Source of the DNA: Actinomadura madurae
Lineage (GTDB): Bacteria > Actinomycetota > Actinomycetes > Streptosporangiales > Streptosporangiaceae
Direction of reading: 5' to 3'
Assembly (NCBI RefSeq): GCF_900115095.1
Contig: NZ_FOVH01000002.1
Location: 186,001-250,000, forward strand
DNA: 64,000 nt
Of this stretch, positions 1 to 8,246 are shown piece after piece. Made by a program: the position numbers and the translations under genes. Within the stretch, counting starts at the first letter, position 1. Each line of letters starts with the position of its first letter. The notes below the pieces were generated by a model. That model was not told the origin of the DNA, searched no databases, and was given only the letters and a program-made list of their open reading frames with translations.

Positions 1-378
1 CGCCAGCTCCGGCCCGTACTCCTCCGAGCTGAACACCGCGTCCACCGGCGGGACGGACACGCCGAGACCCGACCGCATCGCGAGTCCCGCCCGGAACGCC
101 ATGACGTGCGTCGACCAGAGCTCGTCCGAGCCGTAGTCGATCTCGGCGTCGTCCACCACCGGGAAGACCTCCACGTGCGGCTGCGGGTGGGCCTCCCGCA
201 GCCAGGCCGTCCGCAGCGCGAGCGGGATGCTCTCCACGGTCGACGCCGCGACCACCACGCTCACCCGCGCGCAGGCCGCCGCGGCCGTGTCGACCAGGTG
301 CCGATGGCCGGCGTGCGGCGGATAGAACTTGCCGATGACGAGGCCGTGCGCGTACCTCATGCGGGCCGCGTCCTTCAT
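1..378 (-). CDS. nadR: NadR-type nicotinamide-nucleotide adenylyltransferase, N-terminal part
   Basis: Only the first 126 codons are inside the window; the gene runs off the left edge. Residues 16-25 read GKFYPPHAGH, the nucleotide-binding signature of the cytidylyltransferase-like fold found at the start of NadR-type NMN adenylyltransferases. In that family a P-loop kinase domain follows and would lie outside the window. The ATG overlaps the pnuC stop as ATGA, which fixes the start and implies translational coupling. Its location after the nicotinamide riboside importer PnuC supports a role in NAD salvage (ribosylnicotinamide to NMN to NAD). The C-terminal kinase part cannot be checked. Confidence 0.8.
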   Translation of the reverse strand, partial: MKDAARMRYAHGLVIGKFYPPHAGHRHLVDTAAAACARVSVVVAASTVESIPLALRTAWLREAHPQPHVEVFPVVDDAEIDYGSDELWSTHVMAFRAGLAMRSGLGVSVPPVDAVFSSEEYGPELA

Positions 379-1040
379 GCGGGTACTGCCGCCGGGCTCG
401 CGGCCTGGGAGCGCAGGTCGCGCCGCCAGGCGAGCAGCCCGAACACGCACAGGGTCAGGAAGATGACGTAGAGGGCGCTCGTGAGCTTGAGGTCCTTGTA
501 GAAGTACAGCGGGATGTAGACGAGGTCGGCGGTGATCCAGAGCCACCACGACTCCAGCAGCTTCCGCGACTGCCCGTAGACGGCCATGAGGGAGATGGCC
601 GTGGTCAGGGCGTCCCAGAACGGCACGGTCGAGTCCGTCCACGCCGACAGCGCCCAGGTCAGGAACGCGGTGCCCGCCGCGCCCGCCGCGACGAGGGCCG
701 CCCACTCGCCCCGCCGCGTGCGCCGCACCTGGAGCCGGTCGCGGCCGTCCCCGCCGTACAGCCACACCCACCACCCGTACAGCTGCAGCGCGACGTAGAC
801 GACCTGCAGCCCGGAGTCGGCGTAGAGGCCGCCGTCCAGGAACACCAGCCCGAGCAGGATCACGTTGGCGATGCCGATCGGCCAGTTCAGGATGTTCTGC
901 CGGACGACGAGCCACACGTTGACCGCGCCGGTCGCGAAGCCGAGCAGCTCCGCCCACGTGGTGGGGACATCCCCGAGATGGAAGGCGGGATCGAGCAGCG
1001 GACCCAGCGGGACGTTCACCGACATGCCCGCAATGATCAC
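375..1040 (-). CDS. pnuC: PnuC-type nicotinamide riboside transporter
   Basis: A 221-residue polytopic membrane protein that fits PnuC in length and in its Trp-rich core: residues about 45-60 contain NILNWPIGIANVILLG, and a WW-W cluster follows near residue 90. PnuC proteins import nicotinamide riboside by facilitated diffusion, with trapping by the NadR kinase; the downstream nadR overlaps by four bases. A GTG start at 1040 is used here; an in-frame ATG at 1025 (MSVNVP) is a good alternative because neither has a clear ribosome binding site. Only 25 bp separate it from rskA on the same strand, so it may be the distal part of the sigma-K transcript. Confidence 0.85.
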   Translation of the reverse strand: MIIAGMSVNVPLGPLLDPAFHLGDVPTTWAELLGFATGAVNVWLVVRQNILNWPIGIANVILLGLVFLDGGLYADSGLQVVYVALQLYGWWVWLYGGDGRDRLQVRRTRRGEWAALVAAGAAGTAFLTWALSAWTDSTVPFWDALTTAISLMAVYGQSRKLLESWWLWITADLVYIPLYFYKDLKLTSALYVIFLTLCVFGLLAWRRDLRSQAASPAAVPA

Positions 1041-1065
1041 ATATCGTCAGAAGGACGACAAGTGG

Positions 1066-1800
1066 TCAGGTGGCGCTGAGCAGGACGAGCGGTGTCGTGG
1101 TCGGCTGCGCGGAGCCGCCGGCCGGTTCGACGGTGACGCCCAGCTTGTCCGACGGGCGCCACGTCCCGGCGACGACCGGACGGCTCCGGTCGCCCGGGAG
1201 CAGGCCCGCCGAGCGGGGACCGGCCGCGTCGATCAGCCACAGCTGGTACGCCTGCGAGGACGGCAGCGTCCGCAGCCCCGAGGACGCCACGACCACCCGG
1301 CCGCGCGACGCGGACGCCACGATCGTCACCGTCCCGCCGCCCGCGGCCCGGCCCGTAGCCGACCGCGCGTCGGGCGCCGACAGCACGGACGCCACGTCCC
1401 GGTAGGCGGCCTCCGACCGCTCCACCTTCTGCCGCTCGTTGATCGCCACCCCGACCGACGCCGCCGTCACCAGGCACGCCGCGGCGGCGAGCCCGGCGGC
1501 GGCCGCGCGGCGCCATCGCCGCGGCCGGAGCGGCCGCACGGCGGCCTCCCGGCGCGCCGGGGCGGGCGGCAGCTGCCGGACGTTGCGGATGTCGGCCATG
1601 ACCTGGGCGCGCAGCCGCGGCGGGGGCGCCTCGGCGACCGCCATTCCCAGCCGGGCCGTCGTCGCCCGGAACTCGCGCAGCTCGGTCTCGCAGGTCTCGC
1701 ACCCGGCGAGATGCGACTCGAACAGCCGCCGCTCCTCCGCGTCGTCGATCGCGTCTAGCGCGTACGCGCCGGCGAGGGCGTGCAGGTCGTACGCCGTCAT
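1066..1800 (-). CDS. rskA: Anti-sigma-K factor RskA family
   Basis: A 244-residue membrane anti-sigma factor. The cytoplasmic N-terminus carries the zinc-binding anti-sigma motif His30-x3-Cys34-x2-Cys37 (HLAGCETC). One membrane segment lies at about residues 96-118. The extracellular C-terminus matches the RskA domain, including a stretch of the AYQLWLID type. The family sequesters its partner sigma factor at the membrane until regulated intramembrane proteolysis releases it. The ATG overlaps the sigK stop (ATGA), so the two proteins are probably made in fixed ratio. The open frame continues far upstream, but that part is only the shadow of sigK. Confidence 0.9.
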   Translation of the reverse strand: MTAYDLHALAGAYALDAIDDAEERRLFESHLAGCETCETELREFRATTARLGMAVAEAPPPRLRAQVMADIRNVRQLPPAPARREAAVRPLRPRRWRRAAAAGLAAAACLVTAASVGVAINERQKVERSEAAYRDVASVLSAPDARSATGRAAGGGTVTIVASASRGRVVVASSGLRTLPSSQAYQLWLIDAAGPRSAGLLPGDRSRPVVAGTWRPSDKLGVTVEPAGGSAQPTTTPLVLLSAT

Positions 1801-2408
1801 CGTTCCACCCCCAGGCAGTCGCGCAGGCGGATGATGCCGTCGCGCATCCGGGTCCGCACCGTGTTCGGCGGGGCCCCGACCAGCTCGGCGACCTCGCGGT
1901 AGGAGTGCCCGCCGTAGTAGGCGAGCGTCACCGACTCGCGCTGCAGGTGCGTCAGCGTGCCGAGGCAGCGCCGCACCCGCTCGTGCTCCAGCCGCGCCTC
2001 GACCCGCTCGCCCACCGGGTCGTGCGCGGTGCCCGCCCCGTGGTGGGCGGCGGGGTGTTCGGCGGGGTGGCCGGCCCGCGCCTCGCGGTCGCCCGCGGCC
2101 TGCTCGCGCCGCACCCGGTCCACGGCCCGGCGGTGCGCGATCGTCATGATCCACGCCATGGCGCCGCCGCGGCCGGGGTCGTACCGGGTCGCGGACCGCC
2201 ACACCTCGATCATCACTTCCTGCGTCACCTCCTCCGCCATCGCCGGATCGCGGATCACCCGCCGCACCAGGCCGTACACGGGAGCCGCCACCACGTCGTA
2301 CAGCAGCTCGAACGCGCGCTCGTCGCCGCGGGCCGTCCGGCCCAGCAGCGCGTCCACGTCGTGCCCGGCCACCGTCCCGTCGTCCGGCGGTCTCGTCTCA
2401 GGCGGCAT
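1797..2408 (-). CDS. sigK: ECF RNA polymerase sigma factor SigK
   Basis: A 203-residue ECF sigma factor. Region 2 (about residues 30-100) includes AMAEEVTQEVMIEVWR and the -10 recognition helix around IAHRRAVDRVRRE. Region 4 (about residues 140-195) contains LTHLQRESVTLAYYGG and the helix-turn-helix SYREVAELVGAPPNTVRTR. A His-rich linker (AEHPAAHHGAG) joins the domains. The ATG at 2408 is preceded by GAGGGGAG at good spacing; much longer open frames upstream are noise. It is coupled to rskA by an ATGA overlap and lies 65 bp after the metal transporter gene, suggesting that it controls, and is controlled with, the upstream DUF4331-TPR-transporter genes. Confidence 0.9.
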   Translation of the reverse strand: MPPETRPPDDGTVAGHDVDALLGRTARGDERAFELLYDVVAAPVYGLVRRVIRDPAMAEEVTQEVMIEVWRSATRYDPGRGGAMAWIMTIAHRRAVDRVRREQAAGDREARAGHPAEHPAAHHGAGTAHDPVGERVEARLEHERVRRCLGTLTHLQRESVTLAYYGGHSYREVAELVGAPPNTVRTRMRDGIIRLRDCLGVER

Positions 2409-2473
2409 GCGGCGCTCCCCTCGGTAGGCCGTCCGTCCGGCACTACGCATCCGGGGCCGCCTCGGATCGAACA

Positions 2474-3868
2474 TCACGGCACCAGGCTGCGCAACGTCAG
2501 CCCCAGCCCGAGGACGACGACCGTCGCGGACGTTCCTATCGGCATCATTCCGGTTGGGAGCCGCGGCCGCATGGCCGGAATGCGCCGCGCCAGGGCGCGC
2601 CCGGAGCCGAGGACGAGCAGCCCGACCGACACCAGGGCGGCGGCCAGGCCGAGCCCGTACGCCAGGACGAGGACGACCCCGAACCAGGCCCGGCCGATCG
2701 CCGCCCCGCCGACCAGCACCACCACGGCGGACGGGCTCGGGACCATGCCGCCCGCCAGTCCCATCAGCACGACCCCGCCCCGCCGCGAAGACGCGTGCCC
2801 GTGGCCGTGCCCATGCCCATGCCCATGCCCGTGGCCATGTCCGTGGCCGTGCCCATGCCCGTGGGCGTGGCGGCGGTTGCGCAGCGCGCGGCGCAGCAGC
2901 AGCGCCCCGGCGGCCGTCACGAGGACCCCGCCGGCCGCGCCGAGCCAGGGGAACAGGGTCTCGGGCGCGAGGAGCGTCCCGGTCGTCACGAGCAGGCCGA
3001 GCGCGAGCACCCCGGCCGTGTGGGTGAGCGTGACCGTCAGACCGAGGGTGAGGACGTCCCGGGTCCGCCGCCGCCCCGTCCCGATGGCGTGCGCCGCCAT
3101 GATCGTCTTGCCGTGGCCGGGGGCGAGCGCGTGCAGGGCGCCGAGCACCAGCGCGATGAGGAACGCGAGCGCGGCGAAGCCGGGCGTGAGGTCGTGCCGG
3201 GCGACCAGGGACGTGAACCGCTGGGTGAGCCCGTCCGTGCCGCGGGGCAGCAGCCGCTCGGCGCCGCCGCCGGACGCCGGGGCGGCGAGCGGCGGCCCGC
3301 CCGCCCGCACGTCCAGGGTCGCCGACCGCTGGTCGAGCGGCGAGCTGAGCATGCCGTCCGGGTAGGCGGTGAGGCGCCGGCTGCGGGACGCCTCCGGCAC
3401 GTCGGACGCCGCCGGCGTCATCCGGTCGCCGCGCGCGGTGATCTCCCGCCAGCCGATCCGGCCGTCCGCGCCGCCGCCGCGGAAGGTGATCTTCCCCGGC
3501 CCGGCGGGCGCGGTGAGCCGGCATTCGAGCCGCAGCGTCGGCAGTCCCGCCTGGCCGCGCGGCGCGGAGGCGGTCGCGGACGCGACGGACGCGGTGACCG
3601 CGCGCCCGTCCACCGCGATGCGCAGCGACGACGCCGCCCGCCCGCAGGCGCCGCGCGCCCAGGCCGACAGCTCGCCGCCCGACGGGCGCCCGTCATGGTC
3701 GGTGTCGATCGCCGGCATCGCCTGCGCGGCGGGGATCTCGGCGTGGTCCTCCACGTGGTCGATCCGCAGCTCGTGCGGGGCGGCGACCAGCCCGTCGTAG
3801 TGGTTGACGGTGAAGTTCCCCAGCGGATGCGCGGCGATCAGCCCGGCCGCCAGCAGTGAACCGATCAC
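2474..3868 (-). CDS. NicO/RcnA-type nickel-cobalt transporter with extracytoplasmic N-domain
   Basis: A 464-residue membrane protein. A short signal-like segment (residues 2-12) precedes an extracytoplasmic domain of about 200 residues. The C-terminal half has about six membrane segments and the NicO-family motif HALAPGHGK. A cytoplasmic or loop tract of about a dozen His-Gly repeats is typical of metal-handling loops. The family moves Ni(II)/Co(II), usually as efflux, so the direction here is uncertain. The GTG start at 3868 overlaps the TPR gene stop (GTGA) and follows GGGAGGGA. It sits between a TPR protein and sigK, so it probably acts with the DUF4331 and TPR products in the envelope. 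Confidence 0.8.
   Translation of the reverse strand: MIGSLLAAGLIAAHPLGNFTVNHYDGLVAAPHELRIDHVEDHAEIPAAQAMPAIDTDHDGRPSGGELSAWARGACGRAASSLRIAVDGRAVTASVASATASAPRGQAGLPTLRLECRLTAPAGPGKITFRGGGADGRIGWREITARGDRMTPAASDVPEASRSRRLTAYPDGMLSSPLDQRSATLDVRAGGPPLAAPASGGGAERLLPRGTDGLTQRFTSLVARHDLTPGFAALAFLIALVLGALHALAPGHGKTIMAAHAIGTGRRRTRDVLTLGLTVTLTHTAGVLALGLLVTTGTLLAPETLFPWLGAAGGVLVTAAGALLLRRALRNRRHAHGHGHGHGHGHGHGHGHGHGHGHASSRRGGVVLMGLAGGMVPSPSAVVVLVGGAAIGRAWFGVVLVLAYGLGLAAALVSVGLLVLGSGRALARRIPAMRPRLPTGMMPIGTSATVVVLGLGLTLRSLVP
2793..2870 (-). repeat. Hexanucleotide tract encoding (His-Gly)n
   Basis: A run of GGGCAT/GGCCAC-like hexamers (on the minus strand) within the NicO-type transporter gene encodes alternating His and Gly. 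The hexamers vary at third positions but stay in frame. Gain or loss of a unit changes the number of metal-binding His residues without breaking the frame. Confidence 0.8.
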
Positions 3869-5175
3869 GGGGTCCCTCCCAGGTCTTCCAGAGCGGCCTT
3901 GGCGCGGGGCGCCCACAGCGGCGAGAACCGCGGGTTGCCGCGCAGCGCATCGGCCAGGTCGCGGCGGGCGTCGGCGCGCTTCCCGAGCGCCTTCTCGATG
4001 GCGCCGAGGTGGTAGCGGAACTGCGCGCGGCGGTACCCGGTCGCCGTCGCCTGCCGGGCGTAGCGGAGGGCCTCCTCGTCCCGCCCGTTGACGTGCAGGG
4101 CCCAGGCCAGCGCGTCCGCCGCGTGCACGCTGCACTGCCGGACGCCGGGGTCCGGGCAGCGGCGCTCGTACTCGGCCCTCGCCGCCCGCAGCGCCGCCTT
4201 CGGGTCGCCGTGGTCGCTCTCGGACAGCGCGGTCTCCAGGTCGGCGTCGACCCCGTTGGCCTCGGCGATCCGCGCCCACGCCGTGGCGACGGCGTACTGC
4301 CGCTTCGCCTCGTCCGGGCGGCCGGAGGCCTCCAGCAGCTCCCCGTACTCGGTCAGGTACTGCGGCAGCGGCAGCCGGCGGACGATCTCGGCCCGCTCGG
4401 CGAGCGCGCCGGCCGTGTCGCCCCGCGCGGCCTTGACACGGGCCTGGCCGTCCAGGGCGGGCAGGTAGCCGGGGGAGAGGCGGAGGGCCTCGGCGTATTC
4501 GCGTCCCGCCCGGCCGAGGTCGCCGTCGTTCCAGGCCAGCTCGCCGAGCTGTGTCGCGATGTAGGCGAGGTCGCCGGGGTCGGTCGCCGACGAGCGCGCC
4601 AGCCCGAGGACGCGCCGCGCCTCCCGCACCTCCCCGCGCAGCTCCCGCACGTACGCGAGCCGCGTGAAGATCGGCACGCCGGGCCGGACGGTGTCCGCGC
4701 GGCGGGCCGCGGCCAGCGCGCCGTCGTAGCGGCCGAGCTCGACCAGCGCGTCCACCCGGACGGCCGCGGACTTCTGCCCGTGCGGGTTCGCCTTGAGCGC
4801 CTGGTCCGCGTACCGCAGCGCCCCGTGGAAGTCGTGCCGCGCCGCCGCGAGGGCGCCGAGCCCGGCCAGCGCGCCGTCGTTGCCGGGCGCCTCCCGCAGC
4901 GAGCGGCGCAGCACCTCGTCCGCCTTCGGGTAGTAGGCCGGGTCGGCGGTGAGCCGGGCCTGCTCCACGTACGCGATCCCGAGCGCCGCCCATGCCGCGG
5001 CGTCATGCGGCTGCTCGCGCACGCGTTCCTGCAGGCCGGCGATTCCGGAGGCCGGGGCCCCGGCGGGGGCCGCCGCGGCGGGCCGCTCGGACGGGCGGCC
5101 GAACGCGACCGCCGATCCGAGCGTGAGCGCCGCGACGAGCCCGGCCACCGAGGCCCCGGTGAGAAGGGGACGCAT
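3865..5175 (-). CDS. Secreted or anchored tetratricopeptide-repeat protein
   Basis: A 436-residue protein with an N-terminal hydrophobic segment (about residues 5-25, GASVAGLVAALTLGSAVAF) acting as signal or anchor. Many degenerate 34-residue TPR units follow, for example AAWAALGIAYVEQARLTADPAYY, GALAGLGALAAARHDFHGAL and LPALDGQARVKAARGDTAGAL. TPR solenoids are protein-binding scaffolds; no catalytic motif is seen. The gene starts 8 bp after the DUF4331 stop and overlaps the transporter start (GTGA), so all three should be co-translated. Its likely role is to hold the DUF4331 and transporter proteins together outside the membrane; this is inferred from gene order. Confidence 0.75.
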   Translation of the reverse strand: MRPLLTGASVAGLVAALTLGSAVAFGRPSERPAAAAPAGAPASGIAGLQERVREQPHDAAAWAALGIAYVEQARLTADPAYYPKADEVLRRSLREAPGNDGALAGLGALAAARHDFHGALRYADQALKANPHGQKSAAVRVDALVELGRYDGALAAARRADTVRPGVPIFTRLAYVRELRGEVREARRVLGLARSSATDPGDLAYIATQLGELAWNDGDLGRAGREYAEALRLSPGYLPALDGQARVKAARGDTAGALAERAEIVRRLPLPQYLTEYGELLEASGRPDEAKRQYAVATAWARIAEANGVDADLETALSESDHGDPKAALRAARAEYERRCPDPGVRQCSVHAADALAWALHVNGRDEEALRYARQATATGYRRAQFRYHLGAIEKALGKRADARRDLADALRGNPRFSPLWAPRAKAALEDLGGTP

Positions 5176-5183
5176 CGGCTCGC

Positions 5184-6740
5184 TTACCGTCCCATCCCGG
5201 GAAGCCGGCGCCGCCACCACAGCAGCCCGCCGGTCAGCAGGAACGCGCCCGCGCCCGCCAGCGCCGCGGTGGGCAGCAGCGGGATCATCCCGCCGTCGTC
5301 GTCCGACCCGGCGGTGCTGTCGGTCGCGCCCGCGTTGAGCAGGGTCACGGTCTCGCCGTCCTTCTTCACCGTGCCGGACGCCTTCGCCCCGGTCTTCTTC
5401 GGGCCGCGCACGTCCGACCCCGAGTGGGGCTGCGCCACGTACGGGAACGACTTGCCGAACGCGGCGTCGTTGGTGTTGACCGCGTCGCCGAGGTCGTTCT
5501 TCTTGCCGAGCAGCTCGCCCTCGACGGCCTGCAGCGAGATGTCGAGGACGTCGTCGGTGAGCCGCCGCCCGTTCGGGAAGCCCGCCTTGTCGCCGCCGAG
5601 CACCCCGAGCCGGTCCGGCGTCGCGGTCGGCTTGATCGAGGTGTTCAGCCGCAGCAGCTCGGCCGGCCGGACGTTCGCCGGCTGGTTCAGCCCCGGCACG
5701 CCGGTCAGGAACGCCTGGACGAGGTCCTTGCGCGGGCCGGCCGGCGCCGGGATCTTGTAGATCTGCTCGATCAGCTTCGGCAGCTCCGGGTCGGTGACGA
5801 ACTTGGCGAACTGCGCGTCGTACCACGGCACGGACGCGTTGAACGTGTCCTTCTTGCCGCGCGGGATGACCACCTCGTTCACCAGCGGGCTCCCGAGCCG
5901 CGACACCTGCGTGTGCTCGCCGGACGCGCCCAGCCGCGACACCGTCGAGTGCACCCCGATCACCGGGTCCTTGCCCTTGACGAGGTGCCGCGTCGGGATC
6001 TGCAGCGCCACCGTGTTGACGTTGTAGCCGCTCAGGGTGTCGTTGCCGACCTCCTTCAGGTTGGCCCCGTACAGCAGGTCGAACACCCGCAGGTCGAGGA
6101 AGAACGAGTCGTCGGCCTGCCCGGCGAACGACGTCACGCCGTCGCCGAGCTGCCGGGTGGCCTGGGCGCGCAGCTTCGCGTAGTCCGGCATCGACGCCTT
6201 GCCCACGTTGGACGGTGCGACCGGCGCTCCCGAGACGAGCGTGCGGGTGCTGTGCACCTGGCCGCCCACCCGCCGGATCACGGTCAGGTCGTAGGTCTGC
6301 GTGAAGTTGAGGTCGGGGTCGTCCAGGCTCGTCACCGGCCCGGTGTTGTAGAGGAAGGTGTTCGCGTTCTTCAGCCGGTCGTGGAAGCGGAACCGGTAGG
6401 TGAGGTCGGGCAGGGAGTCGCCGTCGTTGTCGACGTTCAGCTCGTAGCGGGCGTCCCGCGCGAACTTGTAGAAGTTGGGCCCGCCCGCCGGGTCCTCGAA
6501 CGGGATGAAGTTCGCGATCAGCGTGGTGGTGTCCGGCTTGTCCGGACTGACGAACGCGTAGACGTCGGTGTTGTCGTACTGCGGCTGCCCGGAGATGAGC
6601 GGCGCCTCGCGGTGGCTGGACGCGGTGCCCTGCTTCGGCGCGAGCCCGGCGAACCCGCCCGCGACCAGCAGGCCCCCGGCGGCGACCAACGCGGCGACCC
6701 GCGTTCTGGACCGTGCCCCGGCTGGATGGAGTGTCGGCAT
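5184..6740 (-). CDS. Secreted DUF4331 family protein
   Basis: A 518-residue protein with a signal peptide (residues about 10-35). The DUF4331 body opens with SSHREAPLISGQPQYDNTD, the family's characteristic start, followed by DVYAFVSPDKPDTTTLIANF. A C-terminal hydrophobic segment (about residues 488-505, ending WWRRR) suggests anchoring to the membrane outer face. The biochemical role of DUF4331 is not established. The ATG follows GCGAGGG at good spacing. It is the first gene of the minus-strand sigma-K cluster, with 243 bp of non-coding DNA upstream that should contain the promoter. Confidence 0.8.
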   Translation of the reverse strand: MPTLHPAGARSRTRVAALVAAGGLLVAGGFAGLAPKQGTASSHREAPLISGQPQYDNTDVYAFVSPDKPDTTTLIANFIPFEDPAGGPNFYKFARDARYELNVDNDGDSLPDLTYRFRFHDRLKNANTFLYNTGPVTSLDDPDLNFTQTYDLTVIRRVGGQVHSTRTLVSGAPVAPSNVGKASMPDYAKLRAQATRQLGDGVTSFAGQADDSFFLDLRVFDLLYGANLKEVGNDTLSGYNVNTVALQIPTRHLVKGKDPVIGVHSTVSRLGASGEHTQVSRLGSPLVNEVVIPRGKKDTFNASVPWYDAQFAKFVTDPELPKLIEQIYKIPAPAGPRKDLVQAFLTGVPGLNQPANVRPAELLRLNTSIKPTATPDRLGVLGGDKAGFPNGRRLTDDVLDISLQAVEGELLGKKNDLGDAVNTNDAAFGKSFPYVAQPHSGSDVRGPKKTGAKASGTVKKDGETVTLLNAGATDSTAGSDDDGGMIPLLPTAALAGAGAFLLTGGLLWWRRRLPGMGR

Positions 6741-6983
6741 CGTGGAACCCTCGCCGGTCTCCGGGTGCCCGCCGCGGCGGCGCCGTTCCGTGGCGCTGGG
6801 CTTCGGTGCCGCGACGCCGGATCGACCGGTTTCTTCGCCTTGCCCGCGGATACTTCGCGCGCCCGCCCGAAAGTGATTGGTCGCTTCCGCCCTTTGGCCG
6901 GATACGGACATCGGCGAACCCGGGACCGGCGATCTGCGTCCCCGCCGGCCGACCACCGGCGGGGACGGGTGATGCTCTGGTCG
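6741..6983. other. Intergenic region upstream of the DUF4331 cluster
   Basis: These 243 bp separate the DUF4331 start from the E2 stop on the same strand. No gene is supported. It probably holds the promoter of the DUF4331-TPR-NicO-sigK-rskA array. I could not assign a sigma-K site with confidence. Confidence 0.5.
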
Positions 6984-8246
6984 TCAGGCCACGATGAGCA
7001 GCGGGTTCTGGAGCAGCTCGGCGAGGCGGGCGAGGAACTTCGCGGCGGTCGCGCCGTCCGTGGCGCGGTGGTCGACCGACAGGGTCACCGCCATGCGCTT
7101 GCCCGGCACGACCTGGCCGTCGCGGACCACCGGCTCGTCCCGGACCGCGCCGACGGCGAGGATCGCCGCCTCCGGCGGGTTGATCACCGCGGAGAACGAG
7201 TCGACGCCGAACATGCCGAGGTTGCTGACGCTGAACGTCCCGCCGCTCATCTCCTGCGCGGACAGCTTGCCCTCGCGGGCCTTCCCGGCCAGCTCGCGGG
7301 CCTCCCGGCCGATCTCCGAGACGCTCTTGCGGTCGGCGTCCCTGACGACCGGGACGACCAGGCCGTCCTCGACCGCCACCGCCACGCCCACGTGGATCCG
7401 CTTGTGGAAGAGCAGGTTCTCCTCGGTGTAGGAGACGTTCACCGCCGGGTGCTCGCGCAGCGCGGTCGCCGCCGCCTTCACGACCAGGTCGTTCACGCTG
7501 ACCTTCGCCGGGGCGAGCGCCTCGTTCAGGGTGGCGCGGAACGCCAGCAGGGCTTCGGCGTCCACCTCGCGGTTCAGGTAGAAGTGCGGCGCCTCGCGCT
7601 TGCTCTGGCCGAGCCGCTTGGCCGCCACCTTCCGGAACCGGTTCAGCGGGACGGCCTCGACGTCCGGGTCGTCGGCCCTGCCCTGGACCGGCGGGGCCTG
7701 TACAGCCGGCGCCGGAGCGGCGGGAGCCGGAGCCGGGGCTCCGGTGCGGATCGCGGCCTCGATGTCGGCGCGGACGATGCGCCCGCCCGGTCCGGATCCG
7801 GTCAGCGTCGCCAGGTCGATGCCGTGGTCGCGGGCCAGCCGGCGCGCCAGCGGCGACGACGGCGGACGCGACGCGCCCGGAGGCCGCGGCGCCGGCGCGG
7901 GTGCCGCGGGAGCCGCGGCGGGCTCGGGTTCGGCGGCGGGCGCGGGCTCCGGTTCCGCCTCGGCGGCCGGTTCGGCGGCCGGTGCAGAAGCGGCGGCGGG
8001 CTTGGCGCCGCCGACGGGGGCGATCACCGCGATGGGGGCGCCGATCGCGGCCGAGTCGCCCTCCTTCACCAGGATCTTCTCGAGCACGCCGGCCTCGTAC
8101 GCCTCGTACTCCATGACGGCCTTGTCGGTCTCGATGTCGACTATGACGTCGCCGACCGCGACCTCGTCCCCCGGCTGCTTCTGCCAGGAACTGATGACGC
8201 CCTCCTCCATCGTGTCGGAGAGGCGGGGCATGAGGATCTCGGTCAT
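6984..8246 (-). CDS. Dihydrolipoamide acyltransferase (E2) of a 2-oxoacid dehydrogenase complex
   Basis: A 420-residue E2 subunit with the usual three parts. The lipoyl domain (1-75) has its modification site at Lys42 in ETDKAVMEYEAY. An Ala/Pro/Glu-rich linker leads to the E3-binding domain (about 120-155, LARRLARDHGIDL and GSGPGGRIVRADI). The catalytic domain ends with the HxxxDG active-site motif at His393 (DHRATDG). It transfers acetyl or branched-chain acyl groups to CoA. It overlaps the E1-beta gene by ATGA. No E3 (lipoamide dehydrogenase) gene is present here, so E3 must come from elsewhere. Substrate (pyruvate or branched-chain) is not decided by the sequence. Confidence 0.9.
   Translation of the reverse strand: MTEILMPRLSDTMEEGVISSWQKQPGDEVAVGDVIVDIETDKAVMEYEAYEAGVLEKILVKEGDSAAIGAPIAVIAPVGGAKPAAASAPAAEPAAEAEPEPAPAAEPEPAAAPAAPAPAPRPPGASRPPSSPLARRLARDHGIDLATLTGSGPGGRIVRADIEAAIRTGAPAPAPAAPAPAVQAPPVQGRADDPDVEAVPLNRFRKVAAKRLGQSKREAPHFYLNREVDAEALLAFRATLNEALAPAKVSVNDLVVKAAATALREHPAVNVSYTEENLLFHKRIHVGVAVAVEDGLVVPVVRDADRKSVSEIGREARELAGKAREGKLSAQEMSGGTFSVSNLGMFGVDSFSAVINPPEAAILAVGAVRDEPVVRDGQVVPGKRMAVTLSVDHRATDGATAAKFLARLAELLQNPLLIVA

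Noticed and set aside
2793..2870. Hexamer repeats as a CRISPR or regulatory repeat
   Set aside because: Contiguous without spacers and exactly in frame as His-Gly codons of a transporter.
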